64,000 bases of DNA from Branchiostoma floridae (GCF_000003815.2 NC_049990.1:924830-988829), one strand, 5' to 3'; shown: positions 11,901 through 22,945, counted from the first letter of the stretch. Numbers and translations: made by a program. Notes: generated by a model from the letters alone, not told the origin.

Positions 11901-12393
11901 ATAAATTTTGGAGTGGGTCTGCAAATGTACCTGCCTGAAGCGTTGTTATTTGATTGAATGACAGGTCGATCTCCCAGAGCTGCGGTAACTCTGCAAACGC
12001 ACCAGGCTCAATCCTTGTAATGTTGTTATGGGACATGATTAACCGTCTTAGCCGGCGTAGACCTGCAAATGTGCCATTCTGAACCATTGTTATCCTGTTT
12101 CGGGCCAAGCACAAAAGTTGGAGATCGTTTAGCTGTACATGTGCAAACGTACCTGCCGGAATATTTGTTATGTTGTTTGAGAACAGGTCCAACCTACTTA
12201 TTCCCCATGTCTTAAGAAATGTGCCTGCCTGAATGTTTGCTATCATGTTATGTAAAGATAAGGGGTTGCCGTATGTGATATTCTGAGGGACGCTGGTGAA
12301 ATCACGCTTGTCTTCACAGAAAGTTTTTGACACGTTGGACTCATTCCAGAGGATGAGAAGAAAGATGAGCACGTGTCGCAGATTTTTCCCCAT
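8992..12393 (-). CDS. LRR-B: single-exon LRR transmembrane receptor with long tyrosine-repeat cytoplasmic tail
   Basis: Predicted type I membrane protein of 1133 residues. It has a hydrophobic leader (about 1-25) and about ten leucine-rich repeats (about 45-262) of the form LxxLxLxxNxIxxIxxGTFAxL. A Cys-containing cap follows, then a Ser/Thr-rich linker (276-388), a membrane helix (about 390-413) with a CKRR stop-transfer, and a cytoplasmic tail of about 718 residues. The tail is made of degenerate units of about 35-40 residues, rich in Gln, Asn and Thr, typically reading HQYEDIDKQHNQT...QGQSQAITESNTN. It carries many tyrosine motifs: YEDI, YVDI, YEDV, YEDM, YKNM, YQAI. YxxM is the known PI3-kinase p85 SH2 motif and YEDI resembles Src-family SH2 ligands. 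One unit has lost its tyrosine (QCKNM). No TIR or kinase domain is present. Function is not established; a receptor or adhesion molecule with a phospho-scaffold tail is inferred. Confidence 0.85.
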   Translation of the reverse strand: MGKNLRHVLIFLLILWNESNVSKTFCEDKRDFTSVPQNITYGNPLSLHNMIANIQAGTFLKTWGISRLDLFSNNITNIPAGTFAHVQLNDLQLLCLARNRITMVQNGTFAGLRRLRRLIMSHNNITRIEPGAFAELPQLWEIDLSFNQITTLQAGTFADPLQNLLLNSNKISKINPGLFAALPLLETLDLSSNQITMIQSSTFADLSQLYLLNLISNQITMIRTGTFADLPSLRNLYLESNKITEIQPCAFVNLPELREVKVDNEQMLEGSICEGVTISTLSVDIQTSFQSSAGSTSSPFGTTLINAGPTARPEDSTSARQSLIGPMQSANNSSNGTVTSRCNWYFKGDSGSTPGNTSQARATPPSLHAITPDKPDIRSSHELSPNLPNAVFIATICGSITAIVLIGTITLTTWCKRRTSHPPLGLNTNTNNTADVVANDDDHQYVDIDKQHNQTRQGQSQAITQSNTNTTATAVANDDHQYEDIDKQHNQTRQGQSQSITKLNTKHTTAAVVASGHDHQYEDVDKQRDQTGQGQTQAINKLNTNTKSAVVSSGHDHQYVDIDKQHNQKRQGQSPAITQSNPNTTAALMTSDDDHQYEDIDKQHNHTKQGQSKAITESNKNTTAALMTRDDDHQYEDVDKQRDQTRQGQSQAITESNTSPTDAVLASSQDQQYEDMAPQHNQTGQGQSQSINKSNTNPKATVVTSGHDHQYKNMDSQTGQGYPGAITNSFDARNLSYGSGPTDSQLNSLYNVERQYQAIIKSNTGTAATVGTGGHDQTGQGQSQAVIETNTNKTASADKQHNQTGQGQSKAITESNTNTKEAEMTGIQYHDYKQTGQGQSQSFTQSNTNTADAVPSSSQDQEYEDMAPQHNQTGQDQSQAITKSNTNTKATVVTSGHDHQCKNMDSQTGQGYPGAITNSFDARNLSYGSGPTASQLNFLYTNTTVVVEASGSDQAGQGQSQAVTESLDAGILSYGTGRTDSQLNSLYNVKGQYQAIIKSNSGTTAAVGTSGHDQTEQGQPQAVIETNTNTTAAVVTSGYDQTGQGQSQAIIKSNSGTTAAVETSSHDQTGQGQSQAVIETNTNTTATAVTGSNDRHREYMAPTPQNNQEDHVQSQAITESNPNIYTETKQGFK

Positions 12394-15098
12394 GGTTGTC
12401 TGTCACCTAAACAGAACAGGAACGTCGTCTGTTAAAGCTAACCTCGTCAATATCTCGCAATTTGATGTTTACTTTAACCCTCAAAGTGCCTGCGCCAACT
12501 TTGACATCGTATAACTGCCGAACGACGTGTGCCAGGACTACAAAACTTGGTGACTTTTCCTGAAATAATGTAGACAACAATTCTGCGAAAAAATTGTGAC
12601 TTTTCGCGTTGCCTTGGCAACAGGTTCCTCACAGGCATATTTTACCAAATTTACTAATTTCAGTTTGAATTATGGGATTTCATGGGGTTAACCGGGTTAA
12701 CTCTCAAGCACCCGACCTTTTTTTGCGACTAAAATGACCAAAATGTTTTGTTCATAAAATCACAGTACCATTTCTTATCGGCGATCATTGTATAAACATT
12801 GCTTCGTCAATGTAAGAGGAAGATTTTGAGATGTTAATGTGTTACTAATTCCAACTCATTATCATAATTTATGCAAAAGTTCAGAAGGACCACGTTTTGC
12901 ACTAAACCTAATCCGACCAGATAGGGGAATTTTGAGGCCCTCAGCAACATTTATGTCGCATAACTCATGAACGGCTAGAGCTAAAGCTACGAAACTTGGT
13001 AATTTATCACAAAATATTGTTCGCAAAAGTTTTTGGTCAAAAAAGTAAGTTTATCATTTTTGGGAGTTGCCATGGCAACCATATTCTAACAGGCATATTT
13101 TTGCCAAATTTTGACAATTTCAATTTAAACAAGGTTTTCTTGGTAAACTACACCTGTTTTCTGACAACAATTAAATTCTATGAATTTCAATGTAATTTTC
13201 ATGACTTGAAATTTATAATTTATGCTAATTTCATGACGTCATTGGTAAAAATTCAAGATGGCTGCCCTGATTAGGCAGATGACATCATAATGTCGTCACA
13301 TTACACGTTGATGACACAGAAATTTTTGTTATGATTGAGGTTTACCTTCCTATTATTATCTGAAAGTTGGGTAGTCATACTATAAGTGGTTAAGGAGTTA
13401 GCCTCCAAAGTTTGTTTTAAAAACTGCACATTTTTACTGGGTTCCGTTTGGACCCCAGAGGGACTGAACACAAACTTTCTTTATAATTTCCACATTATTG
13501 TACCAATCTTTGCGAAAACTTAGGAGAAGGTATAAGACATATTGATTGATTGATTGATCTTTAGGGTAGTCCCTTCAGTAATACTACATATAGTACATAT
13601 TGACTGACAAAGTCACGAAAGGATGTTTTCTTCAGATCAAAAATGTTCAAATGGCACTTCAAAATGTACGCCTGGGGTCCAAATGGACCCCACTCGGGTG
13701 TTTGAGGGTTTTAAAATAAATTTTGACTGGAAAAGTGTGTAACAAGCAGTAAAATTATTGTGGTCTCTGCGAAATGGTTGTGTTGATTGTCTGAAGCTGG
13801 CTGAATGAATATTAATATTGAGGTTGTTTACTCGTTTTGGGGCAGTGCAAAACTTCTTCCAGAAACGTTCATCTGCCTATTGCTGGACTAAACGGTTCTT
13901 TTATACCTATAGTCACTCCCGTCGAAATAATTTTATGATCTTTCTTTGCATGGTCCTACCTTCAGTCGTTCTATTATAGCATCAAGGACTGAAGGCAAAC
14001 TATCAATATATGCAGTGTTAGTAATAAACAAGGGAATCAAAGCAGTCAAAGGAGACCGGCAGACGTATTATAAAAACACGTAAGCCAGACTAAAATGCCT
14101 ATTATAAAAACACGTAATAAAACAGCCGGAGTCGAACCTCTGCTTGGGGAGTACTTCAGCAGTTGTTCCCTTACAGTGCGTAACAAAAACATTTAAATTA
14201 CTGTGATCATGTGATATGGTTAACTTCTGTTGATTGTCTGAAGCTGGCTGTTTGAATGTTCCCTCAAGGATACTAAGTGTAATACGTCTCATGAATATGT
14301 CTCCAAATTTTAACTGAAATTTTCTTGCAAACTATAATTTGTATAGAACTGCATTTCTTAGTAACCCACGTCTAAAAAAAATTGATTATCTACATTTATA
14401 TTCTAACATAGGCTTGATGCTTTAGTTTTACTATTGTATGTTTTACTAAATATAAAATAAGAGACAAAACCTGAAGTGTTGATAGTGAACAGAAGAAAAT
14501 AAAACAATTGATAAAATAATCTAGACTACCACTAAATCTATAGCATACTTGCTATCACTAAATCATAATGAACTTATACAAAAATACATATGTAGACAAA
14601 GACGATTTCAGTTGAGAGTATCCATTTTTGAAGCCTAGAGGGAGGGAATGTTTTTCACAACAGGCCGAAAAACATTTGAACCGGACTGTGGCCTCGAGAG
14701 ATGGCATGATCAATCTGCAGAAATTCCGGTAATGGCAGACCAGTCAGAAAAAGCAACAAACAAACAAACAAACAAACAATCACTGTGCAGCACCCGTTCC
14801 CCACTGCAAGAATAACATAACCTTCAAGCAGATGTTGGGATTTAAAAAAAAACTGTTAGTAAGCATTTTTCACCGTGGCAGCCAACAGTTGGAGGACGTC
14901 ACAATCTTCTGTACAACCTCTGCTTGGAGAATTCAGCACCAGGTAGGCTAAGGCAAATAACAAATGTATGCACAACAAAATTACCTTTAAATGTTTATCC
15001 ACCGGCAGAAACATACCTTTGAAGCCACTGAGAACATCTTCAGGCGGCACCTTGGCCAGGAACTTGAGTAGAATGCCCCAGGCACCAGGTGCTGGTGT
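12394..15098. other. spacer between LRR-B and the minisatellite
   Basis: No gene is supported. Compared with unit 3 (41040-41100), unit 1 carries about 800 extra bases (roughly 12516-13330) containing two diverged copies of one sequence (12520-12680 and 12960-13140, each with a ttgccatggcaacc-like core). The insert type is unknown. A short conserved frame of 64 codons at 14856-15050 recurs at 29860-30057 and 42515-42709. Confidence 0.6.
13546..13594 (-). mobile_element. very short LINE 3'-tail insertion
   Basis: A 49-base insert is flanked by the 9-bp direct repeat ACATATTGA (13537-13545 and 13595-13603). Unit 3 has one copy and no insert (near 41268). On the minus strand it reads GGGACTACCC... 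followed by (ATCA)n, the same layout as the GGGGCTACCC plus A-rich end of the LINE at 7158-8009. Confidence 0.7.
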
Positions 15099-15445
15099 GT
15101 AGGGTGCGGCCGTCGGTAGCTGGTCCGTAATGGCTCAGGCTGTTGTTGTGTAGGGTGCGGCCGTCGGTAGCTGGTCCGTGATGGCTCAGGCTGTTGTTGT
15201 GTAGGGTGCGGCCGTCGGTAGCTGGTCCGTAATGGCTCAGGCTGTTGTTGTGTAGGGTGCGGCCGCCGGTAGCTGGTCCGTGATGGCTCAGGCTGTTGTT
15301 GTGCAGGGTGCGACCGTCGGTAGCTGGTCCGTGATGGCCCAAGCTGTTGTTGTGTAGGGTGCGGCCGTCGGTAGCTGGTCCGTAATGCCCCAGGCTGTTG
15401 TTGTGTAGGGTGCGGCCGCCGGTAGCTGGTCCGTAATGTCGTGTG
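15099..15445. repeat. 51-bp minisatellite, unit 1, about 7 copies
   Basis: Tandem repeat with an exact 51-base period, monomers starting GGTGCGGCCGTCGGTAGCTG at 15103, 15154, 15205, 15256, 15307, 15358 and 15409. Since 51 is 17 codons, the minus strand is open through the array (repeat GPATDGRTLHNNSLSHH). Protein expression is not shown. Sister arrays are at 30105 and 42729. Confidence 0.95.
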
Positions 15446-15732
15446 GTAAACAACTCGTGATTAGTCTTTCTTACAGGGCGGGGCTGATTGTCTGAAGCTG
15501 GATATTTATATTAACATTAATATTAATGTTCATGATGTAAAATGAAATCATGATGCAGGTTTTATAATACACGTCAGATCAAAGTTTATTGCACCCGTCA
15601 CGGGTTTAATGTAAGGAAAGGCGTTGTATACGGTCGACTACTGGCTGCTAAGATTAATCTTGTTCAATACTATTCAAAGCTACATTAAGTATTCAAAGCA
15701 TTTTAACAGAAACTAGAGTTCGGCGACCTCAT

Positions 15733-16767
15733 ACCTCCATGAAAATTTAGAGCTTTCGTAAATTTCATGCAATTGACCAATACATTAACATAATTTATGC
15801 ATGGTGTTGTTCATCATTGACTAACGTACACATGTCACAATTATAAAATTCCCATCATCAATCATAAAGCGGTTTTAATTTTTACATAAATTATGCAAAT
15901 AAGTTCCCAATTACAATATCTGGTATCTGCTTATATTCCACCTATCGTAAGTTACATTTATTGAAGTCCAGTTATTGAAAACAATTGAATTATACAATTT
16001 CCTCATTGATTATGCAAATGAAGTCCTCATTTGCATAACATGCATATCATTATGAACATCTTTGCCCAAGCTACCTGCATGCCTAAAATGATGCCAATCC
16101 GTNNNNNNNNNNNNNNNNNNNNNNNNNNNNNNNNNNNNNNNNNNNNNNNNNNNNNNNNNNNNNNNNNNNNNNNNNNNNNNNNNNNNNNNNNNNNNNNNNN
16201 NNNNNNNNNNNNNNNNNNNNNNNNNNNNNNNNNNNNNNNNNNNNNNNNNNNNNNNNNNNNNNNNNNNTGAAAAAACTGTTATTACAGAATATTCTCATTA
16301 ATTATGCAAATGTACTCCTATTTTGCATAATTAGTATTTTATCGTGTACAACATTGTCTAAGGTACCTACATACAAAAAATCATGAAAATCCGTTGTTCC
16401 CTTCTTGAGTTATCCTCTTCAGAAGTTTTTGACAAAAATGCCCCTGCTATCCCAAAACTAGACGCTAGGGGGCCCAAACTTATGTCATTCCTCTCTGAGC
16501 ACAAGAGCTATCTAACACTCAAAAATCGTGACCATAGCATGTTCAGAACACCGAGATAGCAAAACCGGAAGTTGCGCTGCAGTACCAAGGGGAGCCGCTA
16601 GGGGACCCAAAATCTAATCATTTCCAGCTTTCATCACACACTACCAACACACCAAGTATGAAACCAATCCACTTAGCCATTCTTGAGTTATCTTGTTTAC
16701 ACACACACAAACACACAGACACACAAACGCGGGGTAAAATATAACCTCCATGACATTTCATGGAGGT
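15733..16767. mobile_element. dispersed repeat with ACCTCCATGAAA inverted ends (contains a gap)
   Basis: An insertion present only in unit 1, bounded by ACCTCCATGAAA and its complement TTTCATGGAGGT. The first repeat-like bases may begin some 20 bases earlier. Inside are AT-rich words with ATTTGCATAA, a GCTAGGGGNCCCAAA word and a short CA-rich tract. The copy at 61394-62220 shares these words in the opposite orientation. No coding frame survives; the class is unknown. Confidence 0.6.
16103..16267. other. assembly gap (165 N)
   Basis: Run of N inside the repeat at 15733-16767. Confidence 0.99.
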
Positions 16768-17256
16768 AAAAATAACGAGCGTTCAACGGTCTCATACCTT
16801 CACCGATTAATTACAACATCAATCAAATATAGACACAGCACTGGATTCAAACTGCAAATTGACTTTAAACATAATACGGAAGAAGGAATGATGTGTAAAG
16901 TTATGTATATTTTTTAATTGGGAAATCATGTTGCAAAGCATCTCTAGTACCCTCCACATTTTTATATGCTTGTCATTGACTAAGTAAGCTTGTAACATGT
17001 ACATAGCTACATCTTAATACTCAAGCCATCACAGCAACCCATCAAACTGTTACTGTAGGAATTGGTACACTGCAAAATAAGCAAGATTCTGTACAGCTAG
17101 CTCTCAATTCAAACTTAGTAATGGCCTCAAAACAATGCTCAGTGATTAAAATATCAATACAAGCACTAAACAGACGAAGAAAGATTCTACAAAAATGCTA
17201 AGAATGGCAAACGAAAGCTTCATATTTTCTTTTACAAGTTTCCATAGCGAGAAAAA
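16768..17256. other. 3' flank of RTK-C
   Basis: No gene. It matches 30830-31289 and 43220-43725 closely, so it is part of the duplicated unit and probably holds the 3' UTR of RTK-C. Confidence 0.6.
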
Positions 17257-20191
17257 CTACACCACAGTCTCCATTTCAATGACGTCATGTGGAAGCAGTG
17301 CACGTCTCAAGTGCAGCAGCCTCTCTTCTATCCCTTCCGGAGTCGGTCTGGTATCTGGAACGTCGCGCCAACACGACCTCATCAGTCGGTACAGGTCCTC
17401 TGGACATCCCGGCGGCCTCTCCAACCGTATTCCTTGCCTCAGAATCCCCACCATCTGAAGAAAGCTCAGCTGCATCCTGCCATCGTAGCACGGATCTTTC
17501 CCCAGCGTGGCGATCTCCCACAGCAGCACACCGAAGGACCAGACGTCACTCTGACAGGTGTACTCGCCGTTCTCGATGGACTCCAGCGCCATCCACTTCA
17601 GCGGAAGAAGTTCGTCAACGCCTGGACGGTTGCATCGGACATACTGAGTAGTGGCGTAGACATCTCTGGCCAGTCCAAAGTCAGCCAACTTGGCCACGTC
17701 ATCGGCAGTGATGAGGACGTCGCGAGCAGCCACGTCACGATGGGCGATTCTCAAGCGTTCCAGCTCTTGTAGGGCTCGTGGTATGTGGACTGCGTAGCCA
17801 AGAATGTTTCCAAGTAGGTCTTTCTCGTTGATGTTCCCAAATCGTCGTAGCAAACCCAAGATATCTCCTTTGGAGGCATATTCCAAAAGAATGTACTTAT
17901 CCGCAGACGTGGTGATGAGCCACTACAAGTCGAACAATGTTGGACTCACGGCANNNNNNNNNNNNNNNNNNNNNNNNNNNNNNNNNNNNNNNNNNNNNNN
18001 NNNNNNNNNNNNNNNNNNNNNNNNNNNNNNNNNNNNNNNNNNNNNNNNNNNNNCATCCCGTTGTTGGTGCACAGCTACCAAAATGGCTGCTTCTCTGTAG
18101 AAGTCTCGGTAGGACTGTGAGTCCTCGACGCGAACTGTCTTGGCGGCAACGGCGAGCTCTCCCTCAAATGTGCGCAGTTTTCCTTTTCTGACTAGTCCAA
18201 ACATTCCTTCTCCTATCAGTGGACCAGGAGTAAGATGTTTGATCTTCTTCTCCCAACGTCCCAGCCAGCCCGGCTGTAGGCTCTGTGCTAGATCCTGCTC
18301 CATTTTCCTCAGTTCGAAAAGTATCTTGTCCTCCTCGCCTGTGTCAGGTGCGGAGCAAGCCAGAATGCCCGTTTTGTAGAGTATTGCCATCACTATGGCA
18401 ACAAGGACGACTAAGGAGCCTAGTGAAACCAGGATTTCGAGCAGCGGTTCATCTCTGCTTGTCTGCCATTGGTCACAGTCCGGCCCCGTCCATGGCGTCA
18501 CACATGCGCAGCTGCCATCCACGTTGCTACATGTAGCGTTATTCTTACAGGTACAAATCTGCTGACATCTCCAACCGAACCGACCGTTTTTACACTGTTT
18601 GCTACAATCCTTACCGTACCACCCGTCGGTGCACTCACACGTACCATCGCTAGAGCTACAACTCGCCCCATTTTGACATGTACAGTTCCTTTCACAGTCT
18701 TTACCGTACTTGCCATGGCGACATTTTGTATGACACCTGATTCCTGTCCATCCCGGCGGACAGACACAACCAGCCCAACGGTCACAGCTGGCACCTTGTA
18801 GGCAACCACACACTTCATCACACCGAGCACCTTTTGTGTCAGGAGCACAGTTGGTAACATTGAGCACAAACGTGGTGTTGAGTGTGTTTCCCCGGGTGTC
18901 TCGGACCTGGCAGGTGTAGGGTCCACTGTTGGTTGGTTGTATTTTCGAAACCTCAAAGTCAGTCTCATTTACACCAAATGTAACTTTCGTTGTCACATTT
19001 TGAAAGGTTATTGACACGGACCTAACCTCGATATGGTGTGCCTTGCAATGAAACGTGATATTTGCGGAAATGTAGATATCGCGAGGATCGCTAGGTGTCG
19101 TCGTGACGGAGACGTCCTGTTTGGGAATGTCACAGGCCACACCTTTCCAACCGGGCGGACATTTGCAGGCACCGTTAAACCCGTGGCAGCGGGCGCCGTT
19201 CTTACAGATGCAGGTTTTGTGGCAAAGTAACCCGTATTTTCCAACTGGGCAGCCCACTGGTTTTATTTGTATGTCCAGGTATTCAACATATGATATCTTT
19301 CGGGTGTTCTGATTCTCATAATATATTCGTATTGGAGTGCGAAACTGGGGAATTTCACACTTGTATGACATTGCTTCTCTTGTAGGAATCGTCCCGGAAG
19401 CCAACATTATGAAGTTGAAATGCTTGGCGTTCACGACGGATTCAGGAACATACTTTCTTAAATGTTTAAGAATAGCCTTTCCGCCATATTTAAGATTAAA
19501 CAAGTCCCAAGACCTATTTTGGGCAAGTAAGCCCGCAGTGCAGGTTAGCTGATGAATGCCATTGTGCCAGAGATCTTGCAATAATGTTAAGTCTTCGATA
19601 TTGGCCAATATTTGACGGCCTAAAGCGAATGTTGCAATCACTGTTGTGTGTGTGAAACATCCAAATATTAGTTTTCCAGTCGGTAGGGCGGAGTAATCCA
19701 GTGACTGAATTGAAAATTTGTTTTGCAAACACAATGTCTCCTTCTGTTGTTACTCCTTCCCCAGCGCTAGTTACACTATAAAGGAAATCTCCTGTCTCGC
19801 CGTTCCAGTTGACCGGAGTTTCACACGTCGCGTTATACACAGGAGGATAGCCCTCAACGTCACTTAACTCTACCTTAACTCTCGTGTTGTGGACTCCACT
19901 GCGGATTGTCAGCAGATATGCCGACTGTACTGACCTGTCCAGTGGGTTGGCGACCACAATAGTGCAGTTCTTCGTCACATTAAAACGGCCGTACGGATCT
20001 CCCTCCATTTTGGCACACGAAAGTTCCGCTTTTTCTCCCGCCCGGGTCCTTGGTAGGCTGAAAACGGTCTCCCCAACAGCGACGTTTTCTGGTACGGAAA
20101 CGCTGAACTCCTGGGCCCGAGCAGAACAAAGAAGCTGGACAAGAACACTCCACAAAGCAACAACAAGCAATCCCTGCAAGTTTCCTGACAT
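17257..20191 (-). pseudogene. RTK-C: damaged paralogue of the RTK family
   Basis: The full domain order of RTK-E is recognisable (signal peptide from the ATG at 20191, cadherin-like domain, type-2 variable region, EGF, Ig-like, EGFs, membrane helix, kinase), but the reading frame is broken. Near 19600-19622 a patch differs from RTK-E by a net +4 bases and shifts the frame. Near 17915-17925 an extra A relative to RTK-G shifts it again, just beside the gap at 17954. Near 19500-19535 small indels cancel out, changing a few residues. In addition the catalytic-loop Asn is changed: HRDVAARD here against HRDVAARN in all sisters (AAC to GAC), removing a Mg-binding residue. One lesion sits at a contig end and could be a sequencing error; the internal one and the Asp change are harder to dismiss. 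Confidence 0.65.
17954..18053. other. assembly gap (100 N) in the RTK-C kinase domain
   Basis: Placeholder gap. Comparison with RTK-G (44405-44435) predicts only about 5 missing bases. Confidence 0.85.
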
Positions 20192-22569
20192 ATTTTTACC
20201 TCACTTGTACCTCTAAAGTTGAAGAAAAATCCCAGAGGTAACGACGCGGGTTCTCACTGCGTTTTCTTGTTTGTTTTTTCCCTGCTAGAAGTTCAGGGGG
20301 CATTACTCTTCAATAGCGCAGTATCGTGTGTCACTTCGTCTGTGTTACACATAATTATGTTTTTGTATTTTTGCCCTTTGTTCAGATAGATGTATATTCT
20401 AGGTGTTAAAAGGTACAAGACTGGAGAGGCGTGCAGGCTGTTACCAAACCATACGTAAAAGGCCGAATATGATCCGGATCCTTACACTTGCTTTGAGATT
20501 AGTGTGTCTCCTGCACAAATCGCCTTGTTAGAAGAGGAAGAAGAAAAACATCGGGGATAAAATACACGGACGGACAGTTCTGCAAAAGGAAAGAGACGAT
20601 GGTAGGGCACGACGGTTGTTGAGTCTGCTTTAGGTAGATTACAAAACGTCACAAAGACACACACGCACGATGACATCGATATGCCTCCCTTTGGAACACA
20701 TAACAAAACGTTGCAGTTTTTAGGCAATATTGGCTNNNNNNNNNNNNNNNNNNNNNNNNNNNNNNNNNNNNNNNNNNNNNNNNNNNNNNNNNNNNNNNNN
20801 NNNNNNNNNNNNNNNNNNNNNNNNNNNNNNNNNNNNNNNNNNNNNNNNNNNNNNNNNNNNNNNNNNNNNNNNNNNNNNNNNACTATTTTGCAGGATATGA
20901 TTCTGAACCTGTCTATGTTAGCTTATGCTCAGAACTTATACATTTTCATCTAAACTTTCAAAATTCATCATGGGAATTTTAATTCCAATGTTGGAATTTG
21001 AAAAAGTGGCCAAACAGTCAACACAGAAGATTAAGGCACCAGACTAATCTCCAAGCAGATCTTGCGGTGGCATAAGATAGTATCATAAGCTGTGGAAGGA
21101 GTTTAGCCGGCAGAGGTGTTTAATTCCACCAACACCTGCTTTTAGATCTCAATCCTGGTCAAGTTATAACAAAGTGACAGATTTACCTTCAAAGTTTATC
21201 CACCGGCAGAAACATACCTTTCAAACCACTCAGACACGTTCTGGTCTGGAACTCGTGTAGAATGGCTCAGGCTGTTGTTGTGTACACGTAGGGTGGTAGC
21301 TCATTATATTATTACAGGTTTGCAATAGAAAAACCTGTATTGGCTTCGTTAGCGTCCTTGGGCACCGCCATATTGTCTCAAGGGAGTATTACATTTTGTC
21401 TCAAAGGAGCCTTGTATGATGGCAAGAGGCGTCGCAATTTCGACGTGTTAACGACTGACTACCTTCAGCACATTCTAATAACTAGAAAAAAAAACTTTCA
21501 CGCACGCAAACCTTGGCAAAATGTCAGCTTTTTTAAAAGCACTTGTTTAGGCTGTTGTAGTGTACATGCAGGCTGCATCTTTCAATAGCTTGTTTCGTAA
21601 TGGCGTGTGGTAAACGACCCGGGGTTAGTCTTACCTACTGGGCGGGGCTGATTGTCTGAAGCTGGCCATTCAAATTATATGACCATTAATAATGATGATG
21701 GGAATTTTTTTTTAACATCGTGAATGTTTCAAAATACAAGTCAGGTCAAAGCGTATTGCACAAGAATAAGTTTCAATGTAAGGAAATGTGTTTTATATGA
21801 CTACTACCTTATATGACCAAAGAATTAGACTTCAAATGACACACTTAAAACTAGGGGCATACAAACTGTCAATTATTCAGCATTTCCGCCACATGGCGTC
21901 AGGGACACGTCAGATAGTCTATATGCCCTCCTCCCCCGTCATACTTTTTTTTACAGTTTTTATGCTTTCAAGTTTTAGTGTTTGGTGGTTGGAATAAGGG
22001 TTGACAGGACGCGTTGTTAAAGGATGTCAGGACAATTTAGTTTGTTCCACTTGCAACCTCATCAAATGACTTAAAGACAAACTGTCGAATCTGTACTTTT
22101 TCTTGTATTTTATTTTTCTAAGCCCATTACACAGAAGTCATAGAATAACATGTAGTTCTTCTAAAACTAATAAAAACGTTCTTTTACTGTAAGCTATGAT
22201 AAAGCACTCTCTAATAACGAGTTACACCTTTCTGGTATATACCCTTACTATAATGACATTTACTTCATCTTTGTATTTGTTTCGGATTGTCTTGTGTATG
22301 TCTGTACAATTGTCTTATCACATTATCGCTTTAATTACTGTTCTTAAAATAATAAGACCATGTTGATCGGATTATATGGATATTCATGACATAAACACCA
22401 CAGGATTTGATCCATTTCCACAGAAACAGCTGCAAGATGGGCACATATATATATGCCAACAGTAAATTGCAAACAAAAATATATTTGAAAACGGATGCTA
22501 ATGACATAGAATTCCAAAGTCATTTACAAAGTCAAAGAAGATGTGAAAGAACAAAAAATATTTTTTGTA
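20192..22569. other. spacer upstream of RTK-C
   Basis: No gene is supported. It is homologous to 3397-5880 and 34116-36770. It includes a minisatellite relic (about 21185-21293) and a shortened (TA)n (22444-22454). Confidence 0.65.
20736..20881. other. assembly gap (146 N)
   Basis: Run of N in the spacer. Unit 1 has ordinary non-coding sequence at this place (3939-4090). Confidence 0.99.
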
Positions 22570-22577
22570 CGGTATAC

Positions 22578-22937
22578 CAGGGTTGTAGCCAGCCTGAAAT
22601 CTTTTTCAGCCCCCTTGATTTTGAATAAGAATCCTATCGAGCACTGACGGCATTACGTTGCATGTCATTTCTAGGGGGTCTGGGTCCCAGAAAATTTTTT
22701 ATATCAAGACTCCCTGAAACGCTATTTCCTGCATTTTGAAGTGCAAATTTTGCTTGTAGACTAAGCTGTTCAATGGAATCTGTTTTGGTGAAGAAGAACA
22801 CATGGGTTTCAGTTTTTTTATATCTTTACTTATCAATTTTTGTCTGTCCCAGGGGACGGAATGGGAAAAACTTTTTTCAGTCCCCAGCTGCAAAATTCCT
22901 TCAAAGGACTGAAGGACAGGTGCTGGCTACAACCCTG
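22578..22937. mobile_element. hAT-type MITE, 360 bp, with 8-bp target duplication
   Basis: The ends are CAGGGTTGTAGCCAGC and its exact complement GCTGGCTACAACCCTG. The 8-bp duplication CGGTATAC lies at 22570-22577 and 22938-22945. Units 1 and 3 have the uninterrupted site (near 5884 and 36764). An 8-bp duplication with CAGGG termini fits the hAT superfamily. No transposase is encoded. Confidence 0.9.
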
Positions 22938-22945
22938 CGGTATAC

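Noticed and set aside
15099-15445. Regular repeats resembling a CRISPR array
   Set aside because: Monomers are contiguous 51-bp minisatellite units with no unique spacers, and the genome is eukaryotic.
17279-17288. Perfect TGACGTCA palindrome (CRE) near the RTK stop codons
   Set aside because: It encodes conserved residues (HDVIE region) in all RTKs, so coding constraint explains it.
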